Positions 7,187 through 15,645 of a DNA stretch of 64,000 nt are shown piece by piece. The DNA comes from Paracoccus luteus. Its GTDB lineage: Bacteria > Pseudomonadota > Alphaproteobacteria > Rhodobacterales > Rhodobacteraceae. The stretch is from contig NZ_SDEA01000009.1 of assembly GCF_004522155.1 (NCBI RefSeq), forward strand, positions 1-64,000, in the 5' to 3' direction. How positions within the stretch are numbered: the first letter of the stretch is position 1; each line of letters begins with the position of its first letter. A model generated the notes under the pieces. The model was not told the DNA's origin and did not search any database. It saw only the letters and a list, made by a program, of their open reading frames with translations. Both the position numbers and the translations under genes were made by a program.

Positions 7187-7809
7187 GGCGTTTCCCTGAT
7201 CTGGCCCGTGATGCCGGCGGCGGCCAGCAGCGTGGCGGTTTCGGCAAGCGGCAGTCCGACGACCGCGGTGAACGAACCCTGCATCCACGGCGCGAACGCC
7301 GCGGCTGGCCCCTGGATGCCATAGCCCCCCGCCTTGCCGCGCCAGTCGCCACAGGCGACATAGACCGCGATCTCGGCCGCCGGCAAAGGACGGAACCGGA
7401 CGATTGTCTCGACCAGCCGGTGGCGCGCGGCGTCACCCGCGGCGACGGTCACGGCGGTCATCACCTTGTGGCGGCGGCCCGACAGCAGGCGCAGGAAGGT
7501 CGCGGCCTCGCCCGCGTCCGCGGGCTTGCCCAGGATGCGGCGGCCCACGACGACGACCGTATCGGCCGCCAGCACCACGCCCGGCTGCGACGCGGCGACG
7601 GCTGCGGCCTTTTCGGCGGCCATGCGGCGGGCGTAATCGCGCGCATCCTCGGCCCGGCGGGGGGTTTCGTCGATGTCTGCGGGCACCACGGCATCGGGGA
7701 CGATCCCGATCTGCGCCAGCAGTTCCAGCCGCCGCGGGCTGGCCGAGGCCAGCACCAGCCGCGGAACGTCACTTGAAGCGGTAATTGATCCGCCCCTTGG
7801 ACAGGTCAT
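7183..7809 (-). CDS. maf: Maf-family nucleotide pyrophosphatase
   Basis: The ~200-aa product has the Maf signature near the N-terminus ([14 protein letters not shown]), the catalytic-base region V-L-A-A-D-T-V-V, the S-G-R-R-H segment, and [11 protein letters not shown] near the C-terminus. Maf proteins hydrolyse non-canonical or modified NTPs to the monophosphates and have been linked to housecleaning and to septum formation. The first ATG (7809) lies 41 bp inside infA; no later ATG or GTG exists before the conserved region, so either this overlapping start or a rare codon is used. The 3' end overlaps the RNase E/G start as A-T-G-A. Confidence 0.88.
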   Translation of the reverse strand: MTCPRGGSITASSDVPRLVLASASPRRLELLAQIGIVPDAVVPADIDETPRRAEDARDYARRMAAEKAAAVAASQPGVVLAADTVVVVGRRILGKPADAGEAATFLRLLSGRRHKVMTAVTVAAGDAARHRLVETIVRFRPLPAAEIAVYVACGDWRGKAGGYGIQGPAAAFAPWMQGSFTAVVGLPLAETATLLAAAGITGQIRETP

Positions 7810-7987
7810 AGGTGTTCATCTCGACCTGCACCTTGTCGCCGGCCAGAACCCGGATGCGGTTCTTGCGCATCTTGCCTGCCATGTGCGCGATGATCTCATG
7901 GCCGTTTTCGAGCTCGACCCGGAACGTCGCGTTGGGCAAGAGTTCCTTCACGACGCCTGGGAATTCGAGCATCTCTTCCTTGGCCAT
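7769..7987 (-). CDS. infA: Translation initiation factor IF-1
   Basis: A 72-residue S1/OB-fold protein starting M-A-K-E-E-M-L-E-F and containing the highly conserved [23 protein letters not shown] block and the ending Y-R-F-K. IF-1 sits in the ribosomal A site during 30S initiation complex assembly. The ATG at 7987 is preceded by a purine-rich stretch (G-G-A-G-A). It is the first gene of the coupled run infA-maf-RNase E/G-yacG, which then leads into tRNA-Phe. Confidence 0.97.
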   Translation of the reverse strand: MAKEEMLEFPGVVKELLPNATFRVELENGHEIIAHMAGKMRKNRIRVLAGDKVQVEMNTYDLSKGRINYRFK

Positions 7988-8246
7988 GATCTCTCCTGAT
8001 TGCGGCCCGCAAGGCGCGGGCGGGTGCCATATGCGGCGGATCGCGTCCATTTTCAAGGGCCAAGTGGCCGCAGCGCCGGACAGCGCGGGGCAATCACGCG
8101 CCGTTCACGAGGGATTGGGGGAACGCGCGCGCGGTTTCGTGGTTTGATCGGCATGATCCCCGCGCGCACCCCTGCGCCGCGGGGCGGCAACGCAACGTGC
8201 GGGGCAGGCCGGAACGGCGCCGCCCGCGATCAGTCAAGGACAGCCC

Positions 8247-10781
8247 ATGCGCCGCATCTTCACCGACACGACCGCCATCGCCCTGTGCCTCGGCCTTGGC
8301 CTGCCGCAGGTCGCCACGGCCGAAACGCTGCTGCCCGCGGACCAGGCCGCGCAGCTGGCGGGCCAGCGCGCCACGAACATGCCGCGCCTGGCCCGCGTGC
8401 TGCAGGCGGAACTGGCGGGCGGGCTGGCCGCGGGCGACCTGCGCTGCCAGATGAACGCGCCGCGCCCCTGCCCCGACGGGATGCCCATGTTCACCCCGGG
8501 CGGCCTTGCGGTCGAGATGGGCGAGGACGGCACGATCCTGCTGGCGCCCAAGGTGCAGCAGACCAACATCGTCGGCCCCGACGGCACGCTGGTCCCCGAC
8601 CCCAAGGCGCCGCTGCGCAACGTGCCGCGCGCCGCGGCGGGCGGCCAGCCCGAGGCCATCATCCTGGCGCAGGCCGACGCGCCGGTGGTGATGCCGCCCG
8701 CGGCGGACGCCGGACAGCAGGCCGCCGACGGTGCCGCGCCGGCAGACGCAGCGGCAGCCGAGGCGGACCGCCAGGCCGCCGCGCAGGCGCAGGCCGAGGC
8801 CGCCGCGCAGGCTGAAGCGGAAGCCGCCGCGCAGGCCGAAGCCGAAGCTGCCGCACAGGCCGAGGCCGAAGCCGCCGCGCAGGCGGCTGCGGCGGACGCC
8901 CCGGCCGAGCCGCAGGCCGACGCCGCGCCGGACGGACGCTCTGCCGAACTTCCGCCCCCTGCCGACGCGCCGTCCGCCGACAGGTCCGACGAGATCCCTG
9001 CGCCGGCGGACGCGGCGACCGCCGACGCTGCGGCGGACGCCCCCGCCGTGCCGCCTGAGGCGGAACAGCCCACGGCCGATGCTGCCGCCGACCGCCCGGT
9101 CGAAACCGCCACGCCCCCGGCCGGGACCGTCGTCCCGCCGGTGGTCGATGCGACCGAGGCCGCGCCCGAGGCAACGCCCGACCGGGTCGAGGCCGCGCCC
9201 GACGCGGCCGCGCTGGCCGAGGCGCTGGCCCGCCAGAACGGCGAGGTCGTCCCCCCGACCGAGCCGCCGGTCGTCGTCACCCCCGAACAGGCCCGATCGG
9301 CCGAAATCCCGCCCGCGGTCGAACAGACCGCCCCCGGCGATGCCCCCGCCGTCGCCCCCGGTGATGCGCCGGTCGTCGCCACGCCCGCGCAGCCTGCCAC
9401 GCCAGCGCAGCCTGCGGTCGCGTCGCCCGGCGCGACGGCGCAGGACGCCCCTGTCGTGACCGCCGCCCCGGACGCACCGGCGCAGGACCAGTCGGCCGAC
9501 GCGCTGGCCCGCGCGCTCGAGGCAGCGCAGGCGGTCCCCGAGGCGCGCGCCCAGGAAACCGTGGCCTCGCGTGAGGCGGCCGAGGCTGCGGCCCCGCCCG
9601 CCGCCGCCGCGCTGGCCGAGGCCGCGACCCCCGTCGCGTCGTCCGAAAAGACGACGGTCACGCAGGAAACCAGCCGCCAGGCGACCGAGGATTTCGCCAC
9701 CGACCTGCGCGGCACGCCGCGTGCCGGCGCGCAGGGGACCGACGCGCCCGCCACGCCCGGCACCGGACCCGGCGCGGTCGTGGTCGATGGCGGCCAGGCC
9801 CAGCCCGGCGGCGGCGCCGTGACCACCGCTGCGCCCGGCGCGGACCCTGTCGTCACCGGCGGGAACGCCCTGACCGAGGATGAGGAGGCTGACGACAACC
9901 TGGTCCGCGACATCGCGCGCATCGGCCTGCCGGTGCTGGCCGGGCTTGTCGCCGGGCAGATGCTGTCGAACAACCGCCAGGTGGCGCTGAACACCGGCGA
10001 CCGCGTGGTCGTGGAACGGTCGGACGGCAGCTATGAGGTCATCAAGGACGACAACGCCCTGCTGGCCCGTCCCGGATCGACCGTGCAGACCGAGGAATAC
10101 GCCGACGGATCGACCCGCACCATCGTCGCGCGCGAGGATGGCAGCCAGGTCGTCACCATCCGCGACGCCGACCTGCGCATCCTGCGGCGCACGCTGGTCT
10201 ATCCCGACGGCAGCACGACGGCGCTGATCGACGACACGCAGGTGCAGCCGGTTGTCGTGTCGCAACTGCCCGCGCCCGCGCAGCCGGTCGTCGTCACCCC
10301 GGGCCAGCCCTTGTCCGAAGAGGCGCTGCGCGAGGCCCTGCGCCGCGAGGTCGAGGTGGACCGCAGCTTTACCCTGGGCCAGATCCGCGCCATCCCCGAG
10401 GTGCGCGCGCTGGTCGCCCCGGTGGACATCCAGGCGATCACCTTCGACACCGGATCGGCCGCGATCAAGGCCGATCAGGCGCAGCAGCTGGCCACGCTGG
10501 GCCGCGTCATTACCGACAGCGTCCGCCAGAACCCGCGCGAGATGTTCCTGATCGAGGGGCACACCGACGCCGTCGGCTCGGGCGTGTCAAACCTGGCGCT
10601 GTCGGACCGGCGGGCTGAATCGGTGGCGCTGGCGCTGACCGAGTTCTTTGACGTGCCGCCGGAAAACATGGTCGTGCAGGGCTATGGCGAACAGTTCCTG
10701 AAGATCCCGTCCGAGGGCGACGTCCGCGAAAACCGCCGCGCCGCCGTGCGCCGGATCACCGACCTGCTGGCGCGGAACTGA
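8247..10781 (+). CDS. Large OmpA-family protein with an Ala/Pro/Asp-rich low-complexity middle
   Basis: An 844-aa exported protein. Residues 1-25 form a Sec signal peptide ending A-T-A. Residues ~150-550 are dominated by Ala, Pro, Asp, Gln and Glu, with a periodic A-E-A-E-A-A-A-Q stretch around 172-215 that would form a long charged helix or coiled coil, followed by Pro/Asp-rich, probably disordered sequence. A hydrophobic segment near 560 (I-G-L-P-V-L-A-G-L-V-A-G) is followed by a ~70-residue beta-rich region. The last ~115 residues are an OmpA C-terminal domain (T-F-D-T-G-S-A-A-I; E-G-H-T-D-A-V-G; N-L-A-L-S-D-R-R-A), which binds peptidoglycan. It probably spans the periplasm as an envelope linker. 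Expression seems independent, with its own terminator. Confidence 0.85.
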   Translation: MRRIFTDTTAIALCLGLGLPQVATAETLLPADQAAQLAGQRATNMPRLARVLQAELAGGLAAGDLRCQMNAPRPCPDGMPMFTPGGLAVEMGEDGTILLAPKVQQTNIVGPDGTLVPDPKAPLRNVPRAAAGGQPEAIILAQADAPVVMPPAADAGQQAADGAAPADAAAAEADRQAAAQAQAEAAAQAEAEAAAQAEAEAAAQAEAEAAAQAAAADAPAEPQADAAPDGRSAELPPPADAPSADRSDEIPAPADAATADAAADAPAVPPEAEQPTADAAADRPVETATPPAGTVVPPVVDATEAAPEATPDRVEAAPDAAALAEALARQNGEVVPPTEPPVVVTPEQARSAEIPPAVEQTAPGDAPAVAPGDAPVVATPAQPATPAQPAVASPGATAQDAPVVTAAPDAPAQDQSADALARALEAAQAVPEARAQETVASREAAEAAAPPAAAALAEAATPVASSEKTTVTQETSRQATEDFATDLRGTPRAGAQGTDAPATPGTGPGAVVVDGGQAQPGGGAVTTAAPGADPVVTGGNALTEDEEADDNLVRDIARIGLPVLAGLVAGQMLSNNRQVALNTGDRVVVERSDGSYEVIKDDNALLARPGSTVQTEEYADGSTRTIVAREDGSQVVTIRDADLRILRRTLVYPDGSTTALIDDTQVQPVVVSQLPAPAQPVVVTPGQPLSEEALREALRREVEVDRSFTLGQIRAIPEVRALVAPVDIQAITFDTGSAAIKADQAQQLATLGRVITDSVRQNPREMFLIEGHTDAVGSGVSNLALSDRRAESVALALTEFFDVPPENMVVQGYGEQFLKIPSEGDVRENRRAAVRRITDLLARN

Positions 10782-10800
10782 CGCCAGCCGCAGCGAAGGA

Positions 10801-10828
10801 AAAGGCCGCGGCATCGCCCGCGGCCTTT
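10801..10828 (+). terminator. Rho-independent terminator after the OmpA-domain gene
   Basis: An 11-bp perfect stem (10801-10811 with 10818-10828, A-A-A-G-G-C-C-G-C-G-G and complement) with a six-base loop starts 20 bp after the stop codon. The arms end in A/T triplets, but a long U tract is lacking. Confidence 0.8.
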
Positions 10829-10852
10829 GCCATGTCGGGGGCGCATCATGCC

Positions 10853-11013
10853 CGCAGCCTTTTCAGGCCGCAGTCCGTTTCAGTTCGCAGCCCTTTTCGG
10901 CCCGGAGTCATTGCCGTGTCGCAGCCCTTTTTCGGCCCCCGGTCATCGCCATGCCGCGACCCTTTCCATGCCCTCGATCATTGTCATGGCCGCACCCTCT
11001 TCATGCCGCGACC
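10853..11013. repeat. Degenerate tandem repeat, ~17 bp unit in ~35 bp double units
   Basis: Seven copies of a C-G-C-(A/G)-(G/C) start followed by a pyrimidine-rich C-C-(C/T)-T-T-T and a C-A-T-G or C-G-G stretch begin at 10853, 10869, 10886, 10920, 10955, 10991 and 11007. Spacings are 16, 17, 34, 35, 36 and 16, i.e. one or two times a ~17-bp period. The array occupies almost the whole gap between the OmpA-gene terminator and the convergent membrane-protein gene. No coding function is apparent. Confidence 0.55.
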
Positions 11014-11029
11014 CGCCGTGCGCAGCATC

Positions 11030-11524
11030 TCAGCCCCGCCGCCACACCGTCGCAACGGCGGCATTGCCGGACAGCGCCGAGGCCGCGCGGCCCAGGTCGA
11101 ACCCCGGCAGCGCCGCGAAGGCGTCGGCCAGCGTGGCCGCGCCCGCCGCCTCGACCGGGATCAGCAGCGCCTGACCGCCGGCCTTCAGCCGCCAGTGGGC
11201 ATGGCCGTCCAGTCGCAGCAGGCGGATCTCGGTCAGGTCGCGCAGCGCGATCTCGCCGCCCAGCGCGCGGGCGGAGAAATAGCGGACGGCGCCCTCCTCG
11301 ACCTCGACCAGGCCGGGCGCGGCGATGCCCATCTGGAACCGCCTGCGGCGCAGCGCGCCCAGACCCCAGACGGCGGCGACGCCGATCACCGCCAGACCCA
11401 TCGGCTGGAACACCAGCCCGCCCAGCGAAAACAGCCACGCGCCCGCGGCGGCGGTCAGCCCGGCCGCGATCACCTCGCGCCACGGGCGGACGCGCTCGAC
11501 CAGTTCGGGGCGGATCAGGTCCAC
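11030..11524 (-). CDS. Two-helix membrane protein, probably with a PH-like domain; function unknown
   Basis: A 164-aa protein with two closely spaced hydrophobic helices at about residues 20-36 and 38-58 (G-L-T-A-A-A-G-A-W-L-F and L-A-V-I-G-V-A-A-V-W-G-L), a basic turn (R-R-R-R-F), then a ~95-residue soluble part with alternating beta-like segments (V-E-V-E-E-G-A-V-R-Y-F-S-A; I-A-L-R-D-L-T-E-I-R-L-L) that resembles bacterial PH-like membrane-anchored proteins. No catalytic motif is seen. The gene overlaps the downstream end of the GNAT gene by 10 bp and follows dapE in the same direction, so it is likely the last gene of a dapE-GNAT operon. Confidence 0.7.
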   Translation of the reverse strand: MDLIRPELVERVRPWREVIAAGLTAAAGAWLFSLGGLVFQPMGLAVIGVAAVWGLGALRRRRFQMGIAAPGLVEVEEGAVRYFSARALGGEIALRDLTEIRLLRLDGHAHWRLKAGGQALLIPVEAAGAATLADAFAALPGFDLGRAASALSGNAAVATVWRRG

Positions 11525-11949
11525 AGCGGCCGCGTCATGGTGCGGTGCGGGATGCCCGCGTCGTCGAACACCGGCCCCTGCGCGACAAAGCCCAGCCGTT
11601 CATAGAACCCCAGCGCGTGGGTCTGCGCGCCCAGCTTGGCGGTGGTGACGCCGGGCACGCCCCGCAGCTCGTCCAGCGCGGCGCGGATCAGCGCCGCGCC
11701 AAGGCCGGTGCCCCGCGCCTGCCGCAGCACGGCGACGCGGCCGATCTTGCCGACCGTCCCGTCGATCAGCAGGCGCGCGCAGCCGACAGGCCGCCCGTCG
11801 ACCGTCGCCAGCAGGTGGATCGCCGCGCCGTCCAGGCCGTCGATCTCCAGCGCCTCGGGGACGGCCTGCTCGTCGATGAAGACCGCGCGGCGGATCGCGT
11901 GGCAGGCGGCCAGGTCATCGCTGCGGGCGATCAGCGGGCGCGCGGTCAT
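11515..11949 (-). CDS. GNAT-family N-acetyltransferase
   Basis: A 144-aa GCN5-related acetyltransferase. The start ([12 protein letters not shown]) and the region [19 protein letters not shown] carry motif A with the acetyl-CoA-binding R-x-x-G-T-G-L-G loop; the C-terminal F-Y-E-R-L-G-F is motif B. The N-terminal F-x-x-E-Q-x-V-P pattern is typical of the YjcF/ElaA-like subgroup, which acetylates small molecules or tRNA-linked substrates, but the acceptor here is unknown. It overlaps the dapE stop by four bases and is overlapped by the membrane-protein gene, so the three are probably one operon. Confidence 0.85.
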   Translation of the reverse strand: MTARPLIARSDDLAACHAIRRAVFIDEQAVPEALEIDGLDGAAIHLLATVDGRPVGCARLLIDGTVGKIGRVAVLRQARGTGLGAALIRAALDELRGVPGVTTAKLGAQTHALGFYERLGFVAQGPVFDDAGIPHRTMTRPLWT

Positions 11950-13082
11950 GCGAAATACCGTTGCAGGATCGACTGATAGATGTCCTTCAGCTGGCGCACC
12001 TGACCTTCGGGCACGCGCTCGTCCACCTGATGCATGAACGCGCCGACCAGCCCCAGTTCCAGCACCGGGCAGTGGTCCTTGACGAACCGCGCGTCCGACG
12101 TGCCGCCCGACGTGGACAGCACCGGCGTCCGCCCGGTGTGGGCCGCCACGACGTCGCGCACCATGTCCACGAACGGCCCCGGCTGCGTCAGGAAGCTTTC
12201 GCCGGAAATGTCCACATCCAGCGCGATGCCGACGCCGGTCGCCAGTTCCACCGCCGCCGCGCGTTCGCGCAGCATCGCGGTCAGGCTGGCCCCGGAATGG
12301 GCGTCGTTGAAGCGGATGTTGACCGTCGCCGTCGCCCGTTCGGGGATCACGTTCGACGCAGGGTTCCCGCAGTCGATGGTCGTCACCTGCAGCCCCGAGG
12401 CGTCGAAATGCGCCGTTCCCGCGTCCAGCGGCCGCGCCGTCAGATCGCCCAGCAGCGTGACCAGCGCGTGCAGAGGGTTGCGCGCCCGGTGGGGATAGGC
12501 GGCGTGGCCCTGCACGCCGGTCGCGGTCAGCCGCGCGGTCAGGCTGCCGCGGCGGCCGATCTTGATCATCTCGCCCATGACCGTGGGGTTCGACGGCTCG
12601 CCCACGATGCAGACGTCCATGCGTTCGCCGTTGTCGCGCATCCAGTCCAGGATCGCGGCGGTGCCGTCGCGCGACGGCCCCTCTTCGTCGCCGGTGATGG
12701 TCAGGATGACCGCGCCGTCGGGGGGCGTGGCGGCGACGAAATCGACGGCGGCGGCGACAAAGGCCGCGACGCCGGATTTCATGTCGGTCGCGCCGCGTCC
12801 CCAGATCAGCCCGTCCGCGACCAGCCCGGAAAACGGCGGATGCGTCCAGCTTGCCGGATCGCCGGGGGGCACGACGTCGGTGTGCCCGTTGAACCCAAAG
12901 CTGCGGGCGCCCTTTTCACCCCAGCGGGCGAACAGGTTGGGCGTGCCGCCCCGATCGACGCGGGTGCAGCGAAAGCCCGCCGGTTCAAGGATCGACGCGA
13001 TCAGCGTCAGCGCGCCGCCCTCGTCCGGCGTGACCGAGGGGCAGCGGATCAGTCGGGCGGTCAGGTCGGCGGGGTCGGTCAT
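11946..13082 (-). CDS. dapE: Succinyl-diaminopimelate desuccinylase
   Basis: From the ATG at 13082 the enzyme is 378 aa, normal for DapE. It hydrolyses N-succinyl-L,L-diaminopimelate in lysine and peptidoglycan precursor synthesis. The dinuclear zinc site is visible: [10 protein letters not shown] (His and Asp), [17 protein letters not shown] (Glu-Glu), V-G-E-P-S, and the C-terminal M-H-Q-V-D-E residue. [11 protein letters not shown] is the DapE-specific signature that separates it from other M20 peptidases. The much longer open frame upstream (to 13469) does not encode family sequence. Translation of the GNAT gene is coupled (A-T-G-A at 11946-11949). Confidence 0.95.
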   Translation of the reverse strand: MTDPADLTARLIRCPSVTPDEGGALTLIASILEPAGFRCTRVDRGGTPNLFARWGEKGARSFGFNGHTDVVPPGDPASWTHPPFSGLVADGLIWGRGATDMKSGVAAFVAAAVDFVAATPPDGAVILTITGDEEGPSRDGTAAILDWMRDNGERMDVCIVGEPSNPTVMGEMIKIGRRGSLTARLTATGVQGHAAYPHRARNPLHALVTLLGDLTARPLDAGTAHFDASGLQVTTIDCGNPASNVIPERATATVNIRFNDAHSGASLTAMLRERAAAVELATGVGIALDVDISGESFLTQPGPFVDMVRDVVAAHTGRTPVLSTSGGTSDARFVKDHCPVLELGLVGAFMHQVDERVPEGQVRQLKDIYQSILQRYFA

Positions 13083-13182
13083 GTCGGTCCATCGCACGCG
13101 GGAATGGCGCGCGGCGAACCTGCACCACCGGGGGCGGGGGCCGCAAGCCTTGGGTCCGGCAGCGGGACGACTGCACGCGTGC

Positions 13183-13230
13183 GCGCAACGAAACTGCGCG
13201 GACGGCCGCGGCGGCGCAGCATAGTTGCGC
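13183..13230. promoter_or_regulatory. Two G-C-G-C-A-N7-T-G-C-G-C palindromes upstream of the methylsuccinyl-CoA dehydrogenase-like gene
   Basis: Two 17-bp inverted repeats with identical arms and 7-bp spacers lie at 13183-13199 and 13214-13230. Their centres are 31 bp apart, about three helical turns, so a dimeric regulator could bind both on one face of the DNA. They sit 58-105 bp upstream of the ATG at 13288, in the gap shared with divergent dapE (start 13082). The cognate factor is unknown; a short-chain acyl-CoA-responsive regulator is an inference from the target gene. Confidence 0.5.
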
Positions 13231-13287
13231 TGCACCTGCGAAGGGGGTATCCCCGGACTCAGCCGCTCGACCAAGGGAAACCTCATC

Positions 13288-14919
13288 ATGCTCGACACCC
13301 GCGACCCCGTGCTGTCCCCGTCCACCGCCAAGGCCATCCTGCCCGAACTGGACGCGCTGCTGGCGCGGGCGACCGAGGCGCTGCGGGCCCGCGTCGGCGG
13401 CGCCAAGGTCGATGCCGCCGCGCTGGAGCAGGAACAGCACGCCGCCCACGCGCTCTCGTGGATCGCCACCTATGTCGAATCGCTGACCCAGCTTTCGGCG
13501 TGGGCCGACCGGCTGGGCGATGGCATGGCCGAGATCGAGCAGTTGATCCTGACCATCGGCTTCGGCGAATATCTGACTCAGCTGGCCGGCGGCATCCCGA
13601 TGAGCCAGACCGAGTTTGCCCGCCTGTCCGACCTGGGCGCGGACTGGCAGCCGTCCGACGCCGCGCGCGCCGCGATGGGCGGCAACACCCCGGCCGCCCG
13701 CGCCCGGCTGGCCGCGCTGATGCAGGACAACCACGGCCGCGCGACCTTTGGCGTGACCGGGCTGGACGAGGATCTGGAAATGATCCGCGACCAGTTCCGC
13801 CGCTATGCCGACGACCGGGTGATCCCGAACGCCCACGGCTGGCACCTGCGGGACGAGCTGATCCCGATCGAGATCATCCGGGAACTGGCCGAACTCGGCG
13901 TTTTCGGCCTGACCATCCCCGAGGAGTTCGGGGGCCTGGGCCTGTCCAAGGCCAGCATGGTCGTCGTGTCCGAGGAGCTGTCGCGCGGCTATATCGGCGT
14001 GGGCAGCCTTGGCACCCGGTCCGAAATCGCGGCCGAACTGATCCTGGTCGGCGGCACGCCCGAGCAGAAGCAGCAGTGGCTGCCCAGGATCGCCAGCGGG
14101 GAAATCCTGCCTACCGCCGTCTTCACCGAACCCAACACCGGCAGCGACCTCGGCTCGCTGCGCACCCGCGCGGTCCGCACGACCGAGGGGTGGGAGATCA
14201 CCGGCAACAAGACCTGGATCACCCACGCCGCGCGCACCCATGTGATGACGCTGCTGGCGCGCACCGAGCCGGACACCACCGACTGGCGCGGGTTGTCGAT
14301 GTTTCTGGCGGAAAAGACCCCCGGCAACGACGCCGACCCGTTTCCCACCCCCGGCATGACCGGCGGCGAGATCGAGGTGCTGGGCTATCGCGGGATGAAA
14401 GAATACGAGCTGGGCTTCGACGGCTTCAGGGTCAAGGCCGACAACCTGCTGGGCGGCCAGCCCGGACAGGGCTTCAAGCAGCTGATGCAGACCTTTGAAT
14501 CCGCCCGCATCCAGACCGCCGCCCGCGCCATCGGCGTGGCGCAGTCGGCGCTGGAACTGGGGATGCAGTATGCGCTGGACCGCAAGCAGTTCGGCAAGCC
14601 GCTGATCGCATTCCCCCGCGTCGCCGACAAGCTGGCGCTGATGGCAGTGGAAATCATGATCGCGCGCCAGCTGACCTATCATTCGGCGTGGCAGAAGGAC
14701 CACGACAGGCGCTGCGACCTTGAGGCCGGGATGGCCAAGCTGCTGGGCGCGCGTGTGGCTTGGTCGGCGGCCGACAACGCGCTGCAAATCCACGGCGGCA
14801 ACGGATTCGCGCTGGAATACGCGATCAGCCGGGTGCTGTGCGACGCCCGCATCCTGAACATCTTCGAAGGCGCGGCCGAGATTCAGGCGCAGGTCATCGC
14901 CCGCCGCCTGCTGGGCTGA
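13288..14919 (+). CDS. mcd: Acyl-CoA dehydrogenase, probably (2S)-methylsuccinyl-CoA dehydrogenase
   Basis: From the ATG at 13288 the product is 543 aa. Residues ~1-150 form an extra N-terminal helical domain not present in ordinary ~380-aa acyl-CoA dehydrogenases; the rest is the FAD-dependent fold: [21 protein letters not shown] (flavin/substrate loop), [28 protein letters not shown] and F-E-G-A-A-E-I-Q near the C-terminus. This length and N-terminal domain are characteristic of methylsuccinyl-CoA dehydrogenase, which converts methylsuccinyl-CoA to mesaconyl-CoA in the ethylmalonyl-CoA pathway for C2 assimilation. Substrate specificity is inferred from architecture. Two palindromes upstream suggest regulation. 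Confidence 0.8.
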   Translation: MLDTRDPVLSPSTAKAILPELDALLARATEALRARVGGAKVDAAALEQEQHAAHALSWIATYVESLTQLSAWADRLGDGMAEIEQLILTIGFGEYLTQLAGGIPMSQTEFARLSDLGADWQPSDAARAAMGGNTPAARARLAALMQDNHGRATFGVTGLDEDLEMIRDQFRRYADDRVIPNAHGWHLRDELIPIEIIRELAELGVFGLTIPEEFGGLGLSKASMVVVSEELSRGYIGVGSLGTRSEIAAELILVGGTPEQKQQWLPRIASGEILPTAVFTEPNTGSDLGSLRTRAVRTTEGWEITGNKTWITHAARTHVMTLLARTEPDTTDWRGLSMFLAEKTPGNDADPFPTPGMTGGEIEVLGYRGMKEYELGFDGFRVKADNLLGGQPGQGFKQLMQTFESARIQTAARAIGVAQSALELGMQYALDRKQFGKPLIAFPRVADKLALMAVEIMIARQLTYHSAWQKDHDRRCDLEAGMAKLLGARVAWSAADNALQIHGGNGFALEYAISRVLCDARILNIFEGAAEIQAQVIARRLLG

Positions 14920-15076
14920 CGGGGGCGGGGACGGGGGCAGGCCGCCCGCCGGTGTGATCACGATATCGCAAGCGTGTCTTTCGGGTCACGCCCCGCCGGG
15001 GGACGCGTTGCCCTTGGAACGGGACGGTGGCAGGGGACGTTCGCCATCAGCCTGTTTCCTTGGGGGAAAATCTGCC

Positions 15077-15496
15077 ATGTCCACTGTCTTTCGCCTGACC
15101 GCCGCCGCTGCCGCGCTGGCGGCGCTTGCCGCGTGCGAACCCACCCCGACCACCCCGGCCGGGACCGGCTTTGAAGGCGGGGTGCCGCTGGGCACCTATA
15201 CGCTGGTCGGCTTCGGGAAAGAGGCCGTGCCCACCCGCGACGGCACCCTGCGGCTGGTGCAGGGCGGCGGGTTCTCGGGCAAGGGCCCGTGCAACACCTT
15301 TACCGGCCAGAACGCGGCGACCCTGCCTGCCGTGCGCGTGTCCACGATGACCTGGACCGACAACCCCTGCGGCCACAAGGGGTTCGAGGCGCGGTTCTTC
15401 CAGGCGCTGACCCAGGCGCAAGAGGCGCGCTGGGAAGGTGGCGTGCTGAAGATCATCGGACCGACCTATATCACGCTGGAACGCACCGGGAACTGA
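15077..15496 (+). CDS. META-domain (HslJ-like) lipoprotein
   Basis: From the ATG at 15077 the product is 139 aa. It begins with a lipoprotein signal peptide and lipobox (A-A-L-A-A-C, Cys ~20). The remainder is one META domain: G-T-Y-T-L-V-G-F-G, then G-K-G-P-C-N-T-F-T-G-Q-N (the conserved G-x-x-x-C-N-x-F-x-G motif), then M-T-W-T-D-N-P-C and F-x-x-A-L-T. META/HslJ proteins are envelope proteins linked to stress or motility in some bacteria, without known enzymatic activity. Two conserved Cys could form a disulfide. The in-frame upstream extension to 14954 lacks signal sequence features and is rejected. Confidence 0.82.
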   Translation: MSTVFRLTAAAAALAALAACEPTPTTPAGTGFEGGVPLGTYTLVGFGKEAVPTRDGTLRLVQGGGFSGKGPCNTFTGQNAATLPAVRVSTMTWTDNPCGHKGFEARFFQALTQAQEARWEGGVLKIIGPTYITLERTGN

Positions 15497-15520
15497 TCGC
15501 GCCCGTCGCGCGCGCCCGTC

Positions 15521-15541
15521 GCCCCTGACGTGGCGTCGGGG
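15521..15541. terminator. Possible bidirectional terminator between META lipoprotein and recO
   Basis: C-C-C-C-T-G-A-C-G, a T-G-G loop and C-G-T-C-G-G-G-G form a compact G/C hairpin with one bulged T, 25 bp after the lipoprotein stop and facing recO convergently. There is no U tract, so it may only assist Rho-dependent termination. Confidence 0.35.
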
Positions 15542-15645
15542 CGCGCCGTTGCGCGTCACATCGCGCCGCCGTCGGGCGCCCGCCTGTCAGGGGTCACGGC
15601 GGGCGTCACGCCGCGCCCCCCGTCGCGCCTTCGCCGGTCGCCCCC

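Noticed and set aside
8731..8890. Short direct repeats in the OmpA-domain gene as a CRISPR-like array
   Set aside because: The repeats are contiguous, in frame and encode A-E-A-E-A-A-A-Q periods; there are no unique spacers.
8094..10562. 822-codon minus-strand frame opposite the OmpA-domain gene
   Set aside because: Composition is Gly/Arg/Leu/Asp repeats mirroring the Ala/Asp/Pro-rich sense repeats; the sense frame has a signal peptide and an intact OmpA domain.
14919..14942. G-rich run after mcd as a G-quadruplex or regulatory element
   Set aside because: Three G4-5 runs and a G2 run occur, but such runs are common in this base composition, and no neighbouring feature supports a function.
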